Assembly: GCA_045646365.1 (NCBI GenBank)
Contig: JAZRKP010000075.1
Location: 124,001 to 188,000 of the forward strand
From: SIG454 sp045646365
GTDB taxonomy: Bacteria > Bacillota > Clostridia > Monoglobales > Monoglobaceae
DNA length: 64,000 nt
Direction of reading: 5' to 3'
Each line of letters begins with the position of its first letter. The first letter of the stretch is position 1. Positions 16,452 through 24,860 of the stretch are shown here, one piece after another. Below the pieces are notes generated by a model. The model ran no database searches. It was not told the DNA's origin and saw only the letters and a list, made by a program, of their open reading frames with translations. The position numbers were made by a program, and so were the translations under genes.

Positions 16452-17582
16452 ATGTTTAAGTTGATTAAAAAAGAGGGAAAAGCAAGACGGGGTGAATTTA
16501 AAACTGTTCACGGAACTGTGCAGACTCCCGTGTTTATGAATGTTGGAACTGCGGCGGCAATTAAAGGGGCGGTTTCTGCCTTTGACCTTAAAGAAATCGG
16601 GTGTCAGGTTGAACTTTCAAACACATATCATCTGCATTTAAGACCTGGCGATGAAGTGGTTAGGAAAATGGGTGGACTCCATAAGTTTATGAACTGGGAC
16701 AGACCGATTTTAACCGATAGCGGTGGTTTTCAGGTATTTTCATTGTCAAAACTTCGTAAAATCAAGGAAGAGGGTGTTTATTTCTCCTCACACATTGACG
16801 GCAGAAAAATTTTTATGGGACCTGAGGAGAGTATGCAGATTCAGTCAAATCTCGGCTCAACTATTGCTATGGCGTTTGATGAATGTGTTGAAAACCCCTG
16901 CGAAAAGGCGTATGCAAAAGAGGCATCGGACAGAACAATCAGGTGGCTTAAACGATGTATTGCTGAAATGAACAGACTTAACGGACTTGAAGGGACAGTA
17001 AATCCAAATCAGATGCTTTTTGGTATAAATCAGGGCTGTACTTATACAGATTTGAGAATTGAAAATATGAAACAGATAGCAGACCTTCCCCTTGACGGCT
17101 TTGCAATAGGCGGTCTCGCGGTTGGTGAGCCTGCTGAGGTTATGTATGAGGTTATAGAGGCGGTTGAGGAGTTTGCTCCCGCCCATAAGCCGAGGTATTT
17201 AATGGGTGTTGGAACTCCCGTTAATATTATAGAGGCGGTTTGGAGGGGTGTTGATTTCTTTGATTGCGTTATGCCAAGCAGAAACGCCCGTCACGGACAT
17301 CTCTTCACCTCAGAGGGGATAAGAAATATTATGAATGTCAAATATGAAACTGACGAACTGCCTATTGACCCGAACTGTAACTGCCCGACCTGCCGTAATT
17401 TCTCAAGAAGCTATGTAAGACATCTTTTCAAAGCTGGAGAAATGCTTGGAATGAGACTTGCGGTTATGCATAATCTTTATTTTTATAATAATCTTATGCA
17501 GGAGATAAGGGATGCTCTTGATGAAGGAAGATTTGAGCAGTACAGAAAAGAAAAAATTGACATTTTAGGAAGAAGAATATAA
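16452..17582 (+). CDS. tgt: Queuine tRNA-ribosyltransferase (tRNA-guanine transglycosylase)
   Basis: This 376-residue enzyme exchanges guanine 34 of His/Asp/Asn/Tyr tRNAs for preQ1. It contains the substrate loop LTDSGGFQVFSLSKLRKI, the nucleophile region DFFDCVMPSRNARHGHLFT, and the zinc site CNCPTCRNFSRSYVRHLFKAGEMLG followed by MHN. It partners QueA, encoded just upstream. A new promoter follows for yajC. Confidence 0.96.
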   Translation: MFKLIKKEGKARRGEFKTVHGTVQTPVFMNVGTAAAIKGAVSAFDLKEIGCQVELSNTYHLHLRPGDEVVRKMGGLHKFMNWDRPILTDSGGFQVFSLSKLRKIKEEGVYFSSHIDGRKIFMGPEESMQIQSNLGSTIAMAFDECVENPCEKAYAKEASDRTIRWLKRCIAEMNRLNGLEGTVNPNQMLFGINQGCTYTDLRIENMKQIADLPLDGFAIGGLAVGEPAEVMYEVIEAVEEFAPAHKPRYLMGVGTPVNIIEAVWRGVDFFDCVMPSRNARHGHLFTSEGIRNIMNVKYETDELPIDPNCNCPTCRNFSRSYVRHLFKAGEMLGMRLAVMHNLYFYNNLMQEIRDALDEGRFEQYRKEKIDILGRRI

Positions 17583-17598
17583 AATTTTCAAAAAAGTG

Positions 17599-17627
17599 TT
17601 GCAAAAAAAATTTAATTAGGTTATAAT
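17599..17627 (+). promoter_or_regulatory. Sigma-A promoter of yajC
   Basis: TTGCAA at 17599-17604, 17-bp spacer, TATAAT at 17622-17627. It lies in the short gap between tgt and yajC and gives a leader of about 27 bases. Confidence 0.75.
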
Positions 17628-17660
17628 CTATAACAATAACTTATTTTGGAGGTAAAGAAA

Positions 17661-18035
17661 ATGTTTGAAACAATAGTTTATGCGGCTCCTGCTGCAAACG
17701 CTGCTGCACAGCAGCCAAGTATGTGGCCATCACTTATTATGATGCTGGTTTTTGTTGCGATTTTCTGGTTTATCTTAATCAGACCGCAGAAGAAAAAGGA
17801 AAAGGAACTTAAAAATATGATTGCTGCTTTAAAGGTTGGCGACGAGGTTGCAACTGTTGGCGGAATCCACGGTAAAATCGTTAAGGTTAAAGAGGATTTG
17901 TTTATTATCGAATCCGGTGCAGGCAACAATAAGTCAACTATTACAGTTGATAAAGGCTCTGTTGCAAGATATTTAAAGCGTGGTTCTGAAAAGGCTGTGG
18001 AACTTGAAGAAGCTCCTGAAACAACAGAAGAGTAA
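17661..18035 (+). CDS. yajC: Preprotein translocase accessory subunit YajC
   Basis: This 124-residue inner-membrane protein has one transmembrane helix (PSLIMMLVFVAIFWFILI), then the family signature RPQKKKEKELKNMIAALKVGDEVATVGGIHGKI. It associates with SecD/SecF at the translocon. ATG 17661 is preceded by GGAGGT; the upstream in-frame codon lacks a site. The N-terminus is unusually rich in Ala and Gln (AAPAANAAAQQ). An SD-containing hairpin follows the stop and separates it from the next gene. Confidence 0.92.
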   Translation: MFETIVYAAPAANAAAQQPSMWPSLIMMLVFVAIFWFILIRPQKKKEKELKNMIAALKVGDEVATVGGIHGKIVKVKEDLFIIESGAGNNKSTITVDKGSVARYLKRGSEKAVELEEAPETTEE

Positions 18036-18045
18036 TATAAAGGCA

Positions 18046-18091
18046 CTCCGACTCATATATTTTAACAAATATGTGAATCGGAGGTTTTTTT
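18046..18091 (+). terminator. Terminator/attenuator hairpin that contains the next gene's ribosome binding site
   Basis: CTCCGA (18046-18051) pairs with TCGGAG (18078-18083), and the inner arms extend it to about 16 bp with one mismatch and one G-U pair around a TAAC loop. Seven T residues follow (18085-18091). The 3' arm CGGAGG is also the only Shine-Dalgarno site for the ATG at 18092. The hairpin would thus both terminate yajC transcripts and hide the downstream start. Confidence 0.75.
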
Positions 18092-18505
18092 ATGTCAAGG
18101 ACAGGATACATAAAGGATACAACTGAGAAAAAATTTGATATTATACACACTGCGAAAAGTGTTGGGGTTTCGTATGTTGTGTCAGTTTTACTATTATTTT
18201 TACTGGCGGTGGCTGCAACAGTTTCGGATATGGACGGGAAAATGGTTAATATTTTCATAACACTCATAACCTGTATTTCCGTTGCATTGGGCGGATTTAT
18301 GTCAGCAAGAGGAACAGGACGGGGCGGACTTTTAAACGGAGTTTTAGCAGGGATTATATATACGATGCTTTTGTATCTTGCAGGCGGAATTATAAACGGA
18401 GATGTTTCCTTTAACGGAGCAACAGTTGTTGCAATGCTTTTGGGGATTGTCTGCGGAGGCACGGGAGGAGTCCTCGGAGTCAACACTAAAAGACGAAGAA
18501 GATAA
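18092..18505 (+). CDS. TIGR04086-like small membrane protein
   Basis: This 137-residue protein has four predicted membrane helices: VGVSYVVSVLLLFLLAVAA, IFITLITCISVALGGFM, GVLAGIIYTMLLYLAGGII and VVAMLLGIVCGGTGGVLG. It has a basic tail KRRRR. Length, topology and position between yajC and secD match the TIGR04086 membrane family of Clostridia (from memory); its function is unknown. Its ribosome site lies inside a terminator stem, so its expression should be low or conditional. Confidence 0.75.
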   Translation: MSRTGYIKDTTEKKFDIIHTAKSVGVSYVVSVLLLFLLAVAATVSDMDGKMVNIFITLITCISVALGGFMSARGTGRGGLLNGVLAGIIYTMLLYLAGGIINGDVSFNGATVVAMLLGIVCGGTGGVLGVNTKRRRR

Positions 18506-18545
18506 ATTTTCGTAAAGCGGATATAATAAATTTTTTGAAAAACAC

Positions 18546-18574
18546 TTGACTTAATGAGGATAAATATATATAAT
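18546..18574 (+). promoter_or_regulatory. Sigma-A promoter of secD-secF
   Basis: TTGACT at 18546-18551, 17-bp spacer, TATAAT at 18569-18574. Transcription would begin near 18581 and give a leader of about 97 bases before the secD start. Confidence 0.85.
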
Positions 18575-18652
18575 AGTAAGAGTATTGTATAAAAAGGGTG
18601 AACTATGCCCTTTTGAGATTTATGTAAATAATTAAACCTTAATACTTTTACT
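18575..18652 (+). promoter_or_regulatory. Possible structured leader of secD
   Basis: AGTAAGAGTATT (18575-18586) is complementary to AATACTTTTACT (18641-18652) with one G-U pair. Inside it AAAAGGG and CCCTTTT form a second hairpin. If transcription starts at about 18581 only the inner half of the long helix is transcribed, so function is uncertain. Confidence 0.4.
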
Positions 18653-18677
18653 TTCATTACACGAAGGAGGAAACAAA

Positions 18678-20000
18678 GTGGCGAAAAGTATTATTAAACT
18701 TTCCGGCATAATCGCAGTTATCGTATTGCTTACATATTTGGCAATATTTGGTCTGCAGATTACGGAAACAGTACAAATTTATGGTATTAAAACAGAAGGC
18801 GGTATCACACAGGGTCTTGACTTAAACGGCGGTAGTGTTATTGTTTTCAAGGCTGAAAAGGACGATCCGACAGCAGAAGAAATGGACACAGTTGCGTCTC
18901 TTTTAAGAACCCGTCTTGATAGTATGGGATATACAGAATCCGATATTTCTGTTCAGGGTTCAGATAGCGTAAGAGTTGAAATTCCATCATTCTCAAACCC
19001 GGAAGAAGCGGCAGAAAGCCTTGGTGCAACTGCTCAGCTTAAGTTCTTTGACCAGAGTGCTTTTGACCAGACAACAGGTCAGCTTTTGCCAAATGCGACA
19101 GAAGTTTTAAGCGGTGACCACATTAAAGATGCTTCATCTCAGTATGGTCAGACAAGTGATTTGGGCAGCGCAAGCTATTATGTTCAGCTTGAACTTACTA
19201 AAGAAGGTCAGGAAGCTTTCTATGCAGCAACATCTGCAAATGTTGGTAAGCCGATTTATATTGCAATGGATAACGCAATTATCTCTGCTCCGACAGTTCA
19301 GCAGGCTATCAACGATACAACTTGTATCATCACAGGCGAATTTACTCAGGAAGAAGCTAAGAACCTTGCGGCTAACATTAAGTCAGGTAAGCTTCCGTTC
19401 AGCTTAACTCCTGTTGAAGTAAGAGCCGTTAGCCCGACACTTGGTGCTGATGCTCTTAACAAGGCTGTAACTGCAGGTATCATCGGATTCATCCTTGTTA
19501 TTCTCTTTATGCTCTTGTTCTACAGATTGCCTGGATTTATGTCAGCTATTGCACTCATATCATATATCGACATTGTTCTTCTTATCTGTGCTAACTTGCA
19601 CATCAACCTTACTCTTCCTGGTATCGCAGGTATTATTCTTGCAGTGGGTATGGCGGTTGATGCCAATGTTATCATATTTGAAAGAATCAAGGAAGAACTT
19701 TTGGTTGGTAAGGGTATAAGAACTGCTGTTGAGGCTGGTTTCTCCAATGCTTTAAGCGCAGTTATCGACTCTAATATAACAACAATTATTGCGGCTGTTA
19801 TCCTTATGTTCTTGGGAACAGGTTCAATCAAGGGCTTTGGTACAACACTTTTAATCGGTGTTATCGTATCAATGATTTCCGCAATATTCGTTACAAAGTT
19901 CTTACTCCGCAGATTGCTCGAAATGGGCGTTAAGAATGTATGGCTCTACGGCGTAAGCAAGAAAAAACTCGCAAAGAAGGAGGGACAGGCTAATGCTTAA
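18678..20000 (+). CDS. secD: Protein translocase subunit SecD
   Basis: This 440-residue RND-type membrane protein supports the late stages of Sec export. It has an N-terminal membrane helix (IIKLSGIIAVIVLLTYLAIFG), the periplasm-side P1 region with GLDLNGGSVIVFKA, and a C-terminal block of about five helices (residues 260-425) with VGMAVDANVIIFERIKEE, the conserved SecD signature. The start is GTG 18678 with GAAGGAGG upstream. It overlaps secF by 8 bases, so the two are translated together. Confidence 0.95.
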   Translation: MAKSIIKLSGIIAVIVLLTYLAIFGLQITETVQIYGIKTEGGITQGLDLNGGSVIVFKAEKDDPTAEEMDTVASLLRTRLDSMGYTESDISVQGSDSVRVEIPSFSNPEEAAESLGATAQLKFFDQSAFDQTTGQLLPNATEVLSGDHIKDASSQYGQTSDLGSASYYVQLELTKEGQEAFYAATSANVGKPIYIAMDNAIISAPTVQQAINDTTCIITGEFTQEEAKNLAANIKSGKLPFSLTPVEVRAVSPTLGADALNKAVTAGIIGFILVILFMLLFYRLPGFMSAIALISYIDIVLLICANLHINLTLPGIAGIILAVGMAVDANVIIFERIKEELLVGKGIRTAVEAGFSNALSAVIDSNITTIIAAVILMFLGTGSIKGFGTTLLIGVIVSMISAIFVTKFLLRRLLEMGVKNVWLYGVSKKKLAKKEGQANA

Positions 20001-21042
20001 GATAGTACAGTATAAGAAAATTTATGTAGGAATTGCCTTGGCATTGGTTATTGCAAGTATTGCATCTCTCTTGATTCAGGGTTTTGCACTTGATACTGAC
20101 TTTGCAGGCGGAACAGCAATCACATACACAATCGAAAAGAAAGTTTCCGAAAAGGAAATTAAGGAAATCGCAAAAGAAGCATTTGGTAAAGAACCATCAA
20201 TGATTCGTATAACAGGTAATGCTGTTGATATTGAAGTTGGACACAACCAGAAGCTCTCCGATAAGGAAAATGTTGATAAGGCTAACGCTGCTGTTGAAAA
20301 GCTTAACTTTGAAATCGCTAAAAAATGGGGTAAGCTTTCTCTCGTTGTAGATGATGAAGGAAACGCAGTTTCTCAGGGTGAAGGCGAAGCTCTTGCAACA
20401 GAAACTAAGAAGGCTTCAGAACTTACAGAAGAACAGACAAAGAAACAGATTATTCAGCATGACGGATATATCTATTTCGTTGAAGGTGTTCAGAAATCAG
20501 AACTTAATGTGGTTTCTGCTTCAACTGCAAAAAATCTTGCTAAGTCTGCAATAGTTATGTCACTTCTTGCAGCGCTTGCAATCCTTATCTATGTTGCATT
20601 CAGATTTGACTTTACATCAGGTGTTTGTGCGGTTGTTGCACTTGCTCACGATATACTCGTTCTTTGCGGTATTTATTCTGTATTCAGAATTAAGATTGAT
20701 ACAAACTTTATTGCGGCACTTCTTACAGTTCTTGGTTATTCTATCAATAACACAATCGTTGTATTTGACAGAATCAGAGAAAACACAAGAAGAGCAAAGA
20801 AGGAAACATATTCCGAAATTGCAAACCTCAGTATCAATCAGACACTTAAGCGTAGTATCAATACAACAATTACAACACTTTTGACAATCGGTATGGTTTA
20901 TATCCTCGGAGTTGAGTCAATCAAAGTATTTGCTCTTCCGATTATCATCGGTATCTTCGTGGGAACATACTCATCAATCTTTGTTGCAGGTTCAATCTGG
21001 GCAACTTGGAAAGATATGGCTGTTAAAGGTAAGAGAAAATAA
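19993..21042 (+). CDS. secF: Protein translocase subunit SecF
   Basis: This 349-residue partner of SecD has an N-terminal helix, then DTDFAGGTAITYTIEKK. Its external domain is charged and longer than average (residues 60-180). Five C-terminal helices carry the family motif LGYSINNTIVVFDRIRENTRR. The ATG at 19993 lies inside the secD 3' end. A strong terminator follows. Confidence 0.95.
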   Translation: MLKIVQYKKIYVGIALALVIASIASLLIQGFALDTDFAGGTAITYTIEKKVSEKEIKEIAKEAFGKEPSMIRITGNAVDIEVGHNQKLSDKENVDKANAAVEKLNFEIAKKWGKLSLVVDDEGNAVSQGEGEALATETKKASELTEEQTKKQIIQHDGYIYFVEGVQKSELNVVSASTAKNLAKSAIVMSLLAALAILIYVAFRFDFTSGVCAVVALAHDILVLCGIYSVFRIKIDTNFIAALLTVLGYSINNTIVVFDRIRENTRRAKKETYSEIANLSINQTLKRSINTTITTLLTIGMVYILGVESIKVFALPIIIGIFVGTYSSIFVAGSIWATWKDMAVKGKRK

Positions 21043-21055
21043 TAATGTTTTTCGG

Positions 21056-21088
21056 GTAATGCACCGATTCGGTGCATTACTTTTATTT
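21056..21088 (+). terminator. Intrinsic terminator after secF
   Basis: Perfect 10-bp stem (21056-21065 with 21071-21080) around a GATTC loop, followed by TTTTATTTT. Confidence 0.88.
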
Positions 21089-21143
21089 TACACAAAAAAT
21101 TTGAAAAAAATGTCATAAATAATAAAAAAGTGTTTAAAAAAGC

Positions 21144-21172
21144 TTGTAATAATACTAAAAAAGTGGTATAAT
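21144..21172 (+). promoter_or_regulatory. Sigma-A promoter of pncB-prs
   Basis: TTGTAA at 21144-21149, 17-bp spacer, TATAAT at 21167-21172, about 40 bases before the pncB start. Confidence 0.8.
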
Positions 21173-21213
21173 GCTATTGATACAGAGAATTTCTAAAAGG
21201 ACTGGATTTTTTA

Positions 21214-22650
21214 ATGAATTATACATTACTTACGGATTTTTATGAAATAACAATGGCGAACGGCTATCTTGAACACGGAATCGGTGATAAGATTGCTTAT
21301 TTCGATATGTATTTCCGTAAAATCCCTGACGGTGGCGGATATGCTATTATGGCGGGGGTTGAACAGCTTGTTGATTATTTTAAAAATCTTAAGTTTGAAA
21401 AAGAGGATATTGAATTTCTGAAGAATAAAGGATTGTTCTGTGATAAGTTTATAAGCTATCTGGAAAACTTTAAGTTTGAGTGTGATGTGTGGGCAGTTCC
21501 TGAGGGGACACCGATATTCCCTAATGAGCCGATAGTTACTGTTAAAGGTCCTCTTATTCAGGCACAGTTCATAGAAACGATGATTTTGCTGACGGTTAAC
21601 CATCAGAGCCTTATTGCAACCAAAGCCAACCGTATTGTCAGGGCGGCGGAAGGACGAGCTGTCATGGAGTTCGGGTCAAGACGGGCGCAGGGTTATGACG
21701 GCGCTATATACGGGGCGAGAGCGGCATATATCGGTGGTGCAGCAGGAACGGCTTGTACCATTTCTGATAAAATGTTCTCTGTTCCTGCCCTTGGAACAAT
21801 GGCTCATAGCTGGGTGCAATCCTTTGATACGGAATATGATGCGTTTAAAGCTTATGCCACAACCTATCCCGATTCCTGCACACTTCTGGTTGACACATAT
21901 AATGTTCTCAAATCAGGAGTGCCCAATGCAATAAAGGTTTTTGACGAGGTGTTAAAGCCACTTGGAAAGCGACCAAAGGGGATAAGAATTGATAGCGGAG
22001 ATATAACATACCTTTCCAAGAAAGCGAGAACTATGCTGGATACGGCAGGATATGAGGATGTCGCTATAATCGCTTCAAACTCCCTTGACGAATATATAAT
22101 AAGGGATATCCTCAAACAGGGGGCTATGGTTGACTCATTTGGTGTTGGTGAAAGACTTATAACATCAAAGTCCGAACCTGTTTTTGGCGGAGTTTATAAG
22201 CTTGTTGCTATGGAAAGTAACGGCGAGATTATTCCTAAAATAAAAATAAGCGAAAATGTTGCTAAGATTACGACGCCGTGTTTTAAAAAGGTTTATCGTC
22301 TGTTCTCAAATGAAACGGGAATGGCGATTGCAGATGTTATCACTCTCCCTGATGAAGTTATAGAGGGTGATGAGTATGAAATTTTTGACCCTAATAATAC
22401 CTGGAAAAGGAAAACGGTTACTAACTTTACTGCAAAAGAACTTATGGTGCAGATTTTCAGGAAGGGCGAATGTGTCTATGAATGTCCGCCTCTTAATGAA
22501 ATAAAGGAACTTTGCGAAAATGAAATTGCAAAAATATGGGAAGAAGTTAAGCGCTTTGAAAACCCACATATATACTATGTTGATTTATCCCAGAAACTAT
22601 GGGATATCAGATATAAATTACTTTCACAACATAATAAAGGAGAGTTATAA
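21214..22650 (+). CDS. pncB: Nicotinate phosphoribosyltransferase
   Basis: This 478-residue enzyme joins nicotinate and PRPP to give nicotinate mononucleotide in NAD salvage. Family features are LLTDFYEITMANGYLEHG at the N-terminus, EFGSRRAQGYDGAIYGARAAYIGG, the catalytic-histidine region GTMAHSWVQSF, and the GIRIDSGDITYLSKKARTMLD phosphate-binding strand. A ribosome site is weak (AAAGGACT). Its stop overlaps the next ATG by one base; that gene makes PRPP, the co-substrate. Confidence 0.94.
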   Translation: MNYTLLTDFYEITMANGYLEHGIGDKIAYFDMYFRKIPDGGGYAIMAGVEQLVDYFKNLKFEKEDIEFLKNKGLFCDKFISYLENFKFECDVWAVPEGTPIFPNEPIVTVKGPLIQAQFIETMILLTVNHQSLIATKANRIVRAAEGRAVMEFGSRRAQGYDGAIYGARAAYIGGAAGTACTISDKMFSVPALGTMAHSWVQSFDTEYDAFKAYATTYPDSCTLLVDTYNVLKSGVPNAIKVFDEVLKPLGKRPKGIRIDSGDITYLSKKARTMLDTAGYEDVAIIASNSLDEYIIRDILKQGAMVDSFGVGERLITSKSEPVFGGVYKLVAMESNGEIIPKIKISENVAKITTPCFKKVYRLFSNETGMAIADVITLPDEVIEGDEYEIFDPNNTWKRKTVTNFTAKELMVQIFRKGECVYECPPLNEIKELCENEIAKIWEEVKRFENPHIYYVDLSQKLWDIRYKLLSQHNKGEL

Positions 22651-23777
22651 TGAAATCTACTGTTGAGTCCTACAACCTCGGGAAACTTAGTGTTCTTACA
22701 TTGAACGGAGGCGAAGAATTTGCCCAAAAGGTGGATTATTACCTCAAAAAATTTAATGAAGACGCAGAACTTGACACATTTTTAATTTCCTCAAATGCAA
22801 TCCGTTTCGGAACAGGGGAAGCGAAGGCGACAATAAATGAATCCGTGAGAAGCCACGATATTTATATTATTGCCGATGTTTTTAATTATGGCGTAAGTTA
22901 TAATATGTACGGCCAGTCCGTACCTATGAGCCCTGATGACCATTTTCAGGATTTGAAAAGACTTATTTCTGCAATCGGCGGAAAGGCAAAGAGACTTACT
23001 GTTATTATGCCTATGCTCTATGAGGGCAGACAGCATAAGCGTACTTCGAGAGAATCTCTTGACTGTGCTATGGCGCTTACAGAACTTGCGAATATGGGCG
23101 TTCAGAATATTATTACATTCGATGCTCACGATGCTCGTGTTCAGAGTGCTATTCCGCTCAGTGGCTTTGAAAATATCCAGCCTACATACCAGATGATTAA
23201 GGCTTGCCTCAGATACGATAAGGATATTATCCTTGATAAAGAGAACACAATGATTGTTTCTCCTGATGAGGGTGCTATGTCAAGATGTATGTACTATTCA
23301 TCAGTTCTTGGAATGAATCTTGGAACATTCTATAAGAGAAGAGATTATTCAAAAGTTGTAAACGGTAAAAATCCAATCGTTGCTCACGAATTTTTGGGCA
23401 CAGATATTGAGGGGAAAAACATTATCGTTGTTGATGATATGATTGCATCAGGCGATTCTATGATTGATGTATCAAAGGAACTTAAAAAGCGTAAAGCTAA
23501 TAAGGTTGTTATTTTCTCAACATTCGGGCTCTTTACTGAAGGCTTTGAAAAGTTTGATAAGGCTTATGAAGAAGGACTTATTGATGCAGTGTTTACAACA
23601 AACCTTGTTTATGCAAGACCGGGCCTTTTGGAAAAACCGTGGTATAAGCAGGTTGATATGACTAAGTATATCGCGCTGATTATAAGCGAGCTTAATGCAG
23701 AACGCAGTATCAGCACACTCTTAAACCCAATCGGAAGAATTGAAAAGGTTCTTGAAAAGTATAAAAATGAAGCATAA
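22650..23777 (+). CDS. prs: Ribose-phosphate pyrophosphokinase
   Basis: This 375-residue PRPP synthetase has the C-terminal PRPP-loop NIIVVDDMIASGDSMID and the FDAHDARVQSAIPLSGFENI motif that follows catalytic residues. It is about 60 residues longer than standard Prs (around 315), with an extended N-terminus (STVESYNLGKLSVLTLNGGEEFAQKV), so it belongs to the longer clostridial variant. Overlap with pncB (TAATG) couples PRPP supply to nicotinate use. A second, standard prs may exist outside the window. Confidence 0.88.
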   Translation: MKSTVESYNLGKLSVLTLNGGEEFAQKVDYYLKKFNEDAELDTFLISSNAIRFGTGEAKATINESVRSHDIYIIADVFNYGVSYNMYGQSVPMSPDDHFQDLKRLISAIGGKAKRLTVIMPMLYEGRQHKRTSRESLDCAMALTELANMGVQNIITFDAHDARVQSAIPLSGFENIQPTYQMIKACLRYDKDIILDKENTMIVSPDEGAMSRCMYYSSVLGMNLGTFYKRRDYSKVVNGKNPIVAHEFLGTDIEGKNIIVVDDMIASGDSMIDVSKELKKRKANKVVIFSTFGLFTEGFEKFDKAYEEGLIDAVFTTNLVYARPGLLEKPWYKQVDMTKYIALIISELNAERSISTLLNPIGRIEKVLEKYKNEA

Positions 23778-23801
23778 TTTTCTTAATACGGAGGGGAAAG
23801 T

Positions 23802-24257
23802 ATGAGATGTTTGTTTTGCGGACACACGGAAAGTAAGGTTATTGACTCCCGTTCAACTGACGAGGGGACAACAATCCGCCGTCGCCGTGAATGTCTTGAG
23901 TGCGGGAAAAGATTTACGACTTATGAAAAGATTGAAAGTATCCCGATTATCGTTGTGAAAAAAGACGGAACAAGGGAAAGCTTTGACAGAGAAAAAATTA
24001 TTAATGGTATACTCCGTGCCTGTGAGAAACGCCCTGTTTCTCTTGACCAGGCGGAAAATGTTGTTGATGAAATTGAGGCAAGACTCTATAACCTTCTGGA
24101 AAGAGAAGTATCTTCCGAGAGAATCGGTGAAATGGTTATGGAACGACTCCAGAAACTTGACGATATTGCCTATGTCCGTTTTGCATCGGTATACAGACAG
24201 TTCAAAGATATAAACTCTTTTATGGACGAACTTGCAAAGCTTATAAATAAGGCTTGA
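23802..24257 (+). CDS. nrdR: Transcriptional repressor NrdR
   Basis: This 151-residue repressor of ribonucleotide reductase genes has an N-terminal zinc ribbon (MRCLFCGHTESKVIDSR and RRECLECGKRFTTYE). An ATP-cone domain follows (VVKKDGTRESFDREKIINGI). It binds NrdR boxes when dATP is high. GGAGGGGAAAG precedes the ATG. Its stop codon overlaps the -35 of the next promoter. Confidence 0.96.
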   Translation: MRCLFCGHTESKVIDSRSTDEGTTIRRRRECLECGKRFTTYEKIESIPIIVVKKDGTRESFDREKIINGILRACEKRPVSLDQAENVVDEIEARLYNLLEREVSSERIGEMVMERLQKLDDIAYVRFASVYRQFKDINSFMDELAKLINKA

Positions 24258-24282
24258 CAAAAGGCAAAGTTTGTGGTAGAAT
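24254..24282 (+). promoter_or_regulatory. Sigma-A promoter of the rimP-nusA-infB operon
   Basis: TTGACA at 24254-24259, 17-bp spacer, TAGAAT at 24277-24282. The -35 overlaps the nrdR stop codon. Transcription would start near 24289 and run into the hairpin at 24310-24333. Confidence 0.85.
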
Positions 24283-24309
24283 AAATATATAAGTTGAATA
24301 TGACATCGG

Positions 24310-24340
24310 GAAGTGAGGCGCACGCCTCACTTCTTTGTTT
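24310..24340 (+). promoter_or_regulatory. Leader attenuator hairpin of rimP operon
   Basis: An 11-bp perfect stem (24310-24320 with 24323-24333, two-base CA turn) is followed by TTTGTTT. It lies in the 5' leader about 25 bases from the start of transcription and so looks like a premature terminator. A second small hairpin, CCCCTT/AAGGGG (24346-24362), precedes the ribosome site. Confidence 0.7.
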
Positions 24341-24379
24341 GAAATCCCCTTATCGAAAGGGGAGAAAGGAGAACGGAAA

Positions 24380-24835
24380 ATGTATTCAAAAACAGAAAAA
24401 ATCGTTTTGGATATGGTGAAGCCGATTGCGGAAAATAACGGTTGCTTTATTTATGATGTTGAATATGTAAAAGAAGGCGGAAACTGGTTTCTTCGCATAT
24501 ATGCTGACCGTGAAGGTGGCATAACCATTGATGAGTGCGAAACTATCAGTCGTGAAATCAGCACAGAGCTTGATAAAAAAGACCCTATATCTCAAAACTA
24601 TTTTCTTGAGGTGTCATCCCCTGGTATCGAGAGAAAACTTCGTCAGGAGGAACACTTTGAAATGTATAAAGGGAGCCTTGTTGACATAGGTCTTTATAAG
24701 GCGGTAAACGGCTCTAAAACACTCTGCGGTGAGCTTGTCGGCTTAGACGGCGATGAGGTTATTGTTAAGGCGGAGGAAGAAATGCGAATTAAATTAAGTG
24801 AAACCACTTCGGTGCGTATTCATTTTGAGTTTTAA
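24380..24835 (+). CDS. rimP: Ribosome maturation factor RimP
   Basis: This 151-residue 30S assembly factor has the signature FIYDVEYVKEGGNWFLRIYADREGGITIDECETISREIS and SSPGIERKL at the domain junction, ahead of the SH3-like C-terminal domain. ATG 24380 is preceded by AAAGGAG; the longer frame is leader sequence. It is the first gene of the standard Firmicutes rimP-nusA-rnpM-ylxQ-infB order. Confidence 0.95.
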   Translation: MYSKTEKIVLDMVKPIAENNGCFIYDVEYVKEGGNWFLRIYADREGGITIDECETISREISTELDKKDPISQNYFLEVSSPGIERKLRQEEHFEMYKGSLVDIGLYKAVNGSKTLCGELVGLDGDEVIVKAEEEMRIKLSETTSVRIHFEF

Positions 24836-24860
24836 AACAGAAAGGTCAGTGATTAAGAAA

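Noticed and set aside
23853..24323. 156-codon minus-strand frame opposite nrdR
   Set aside because: It is the antisense shadow of nrdR with no plausible ribosome site; the plus-strand NrdR protein is clear.
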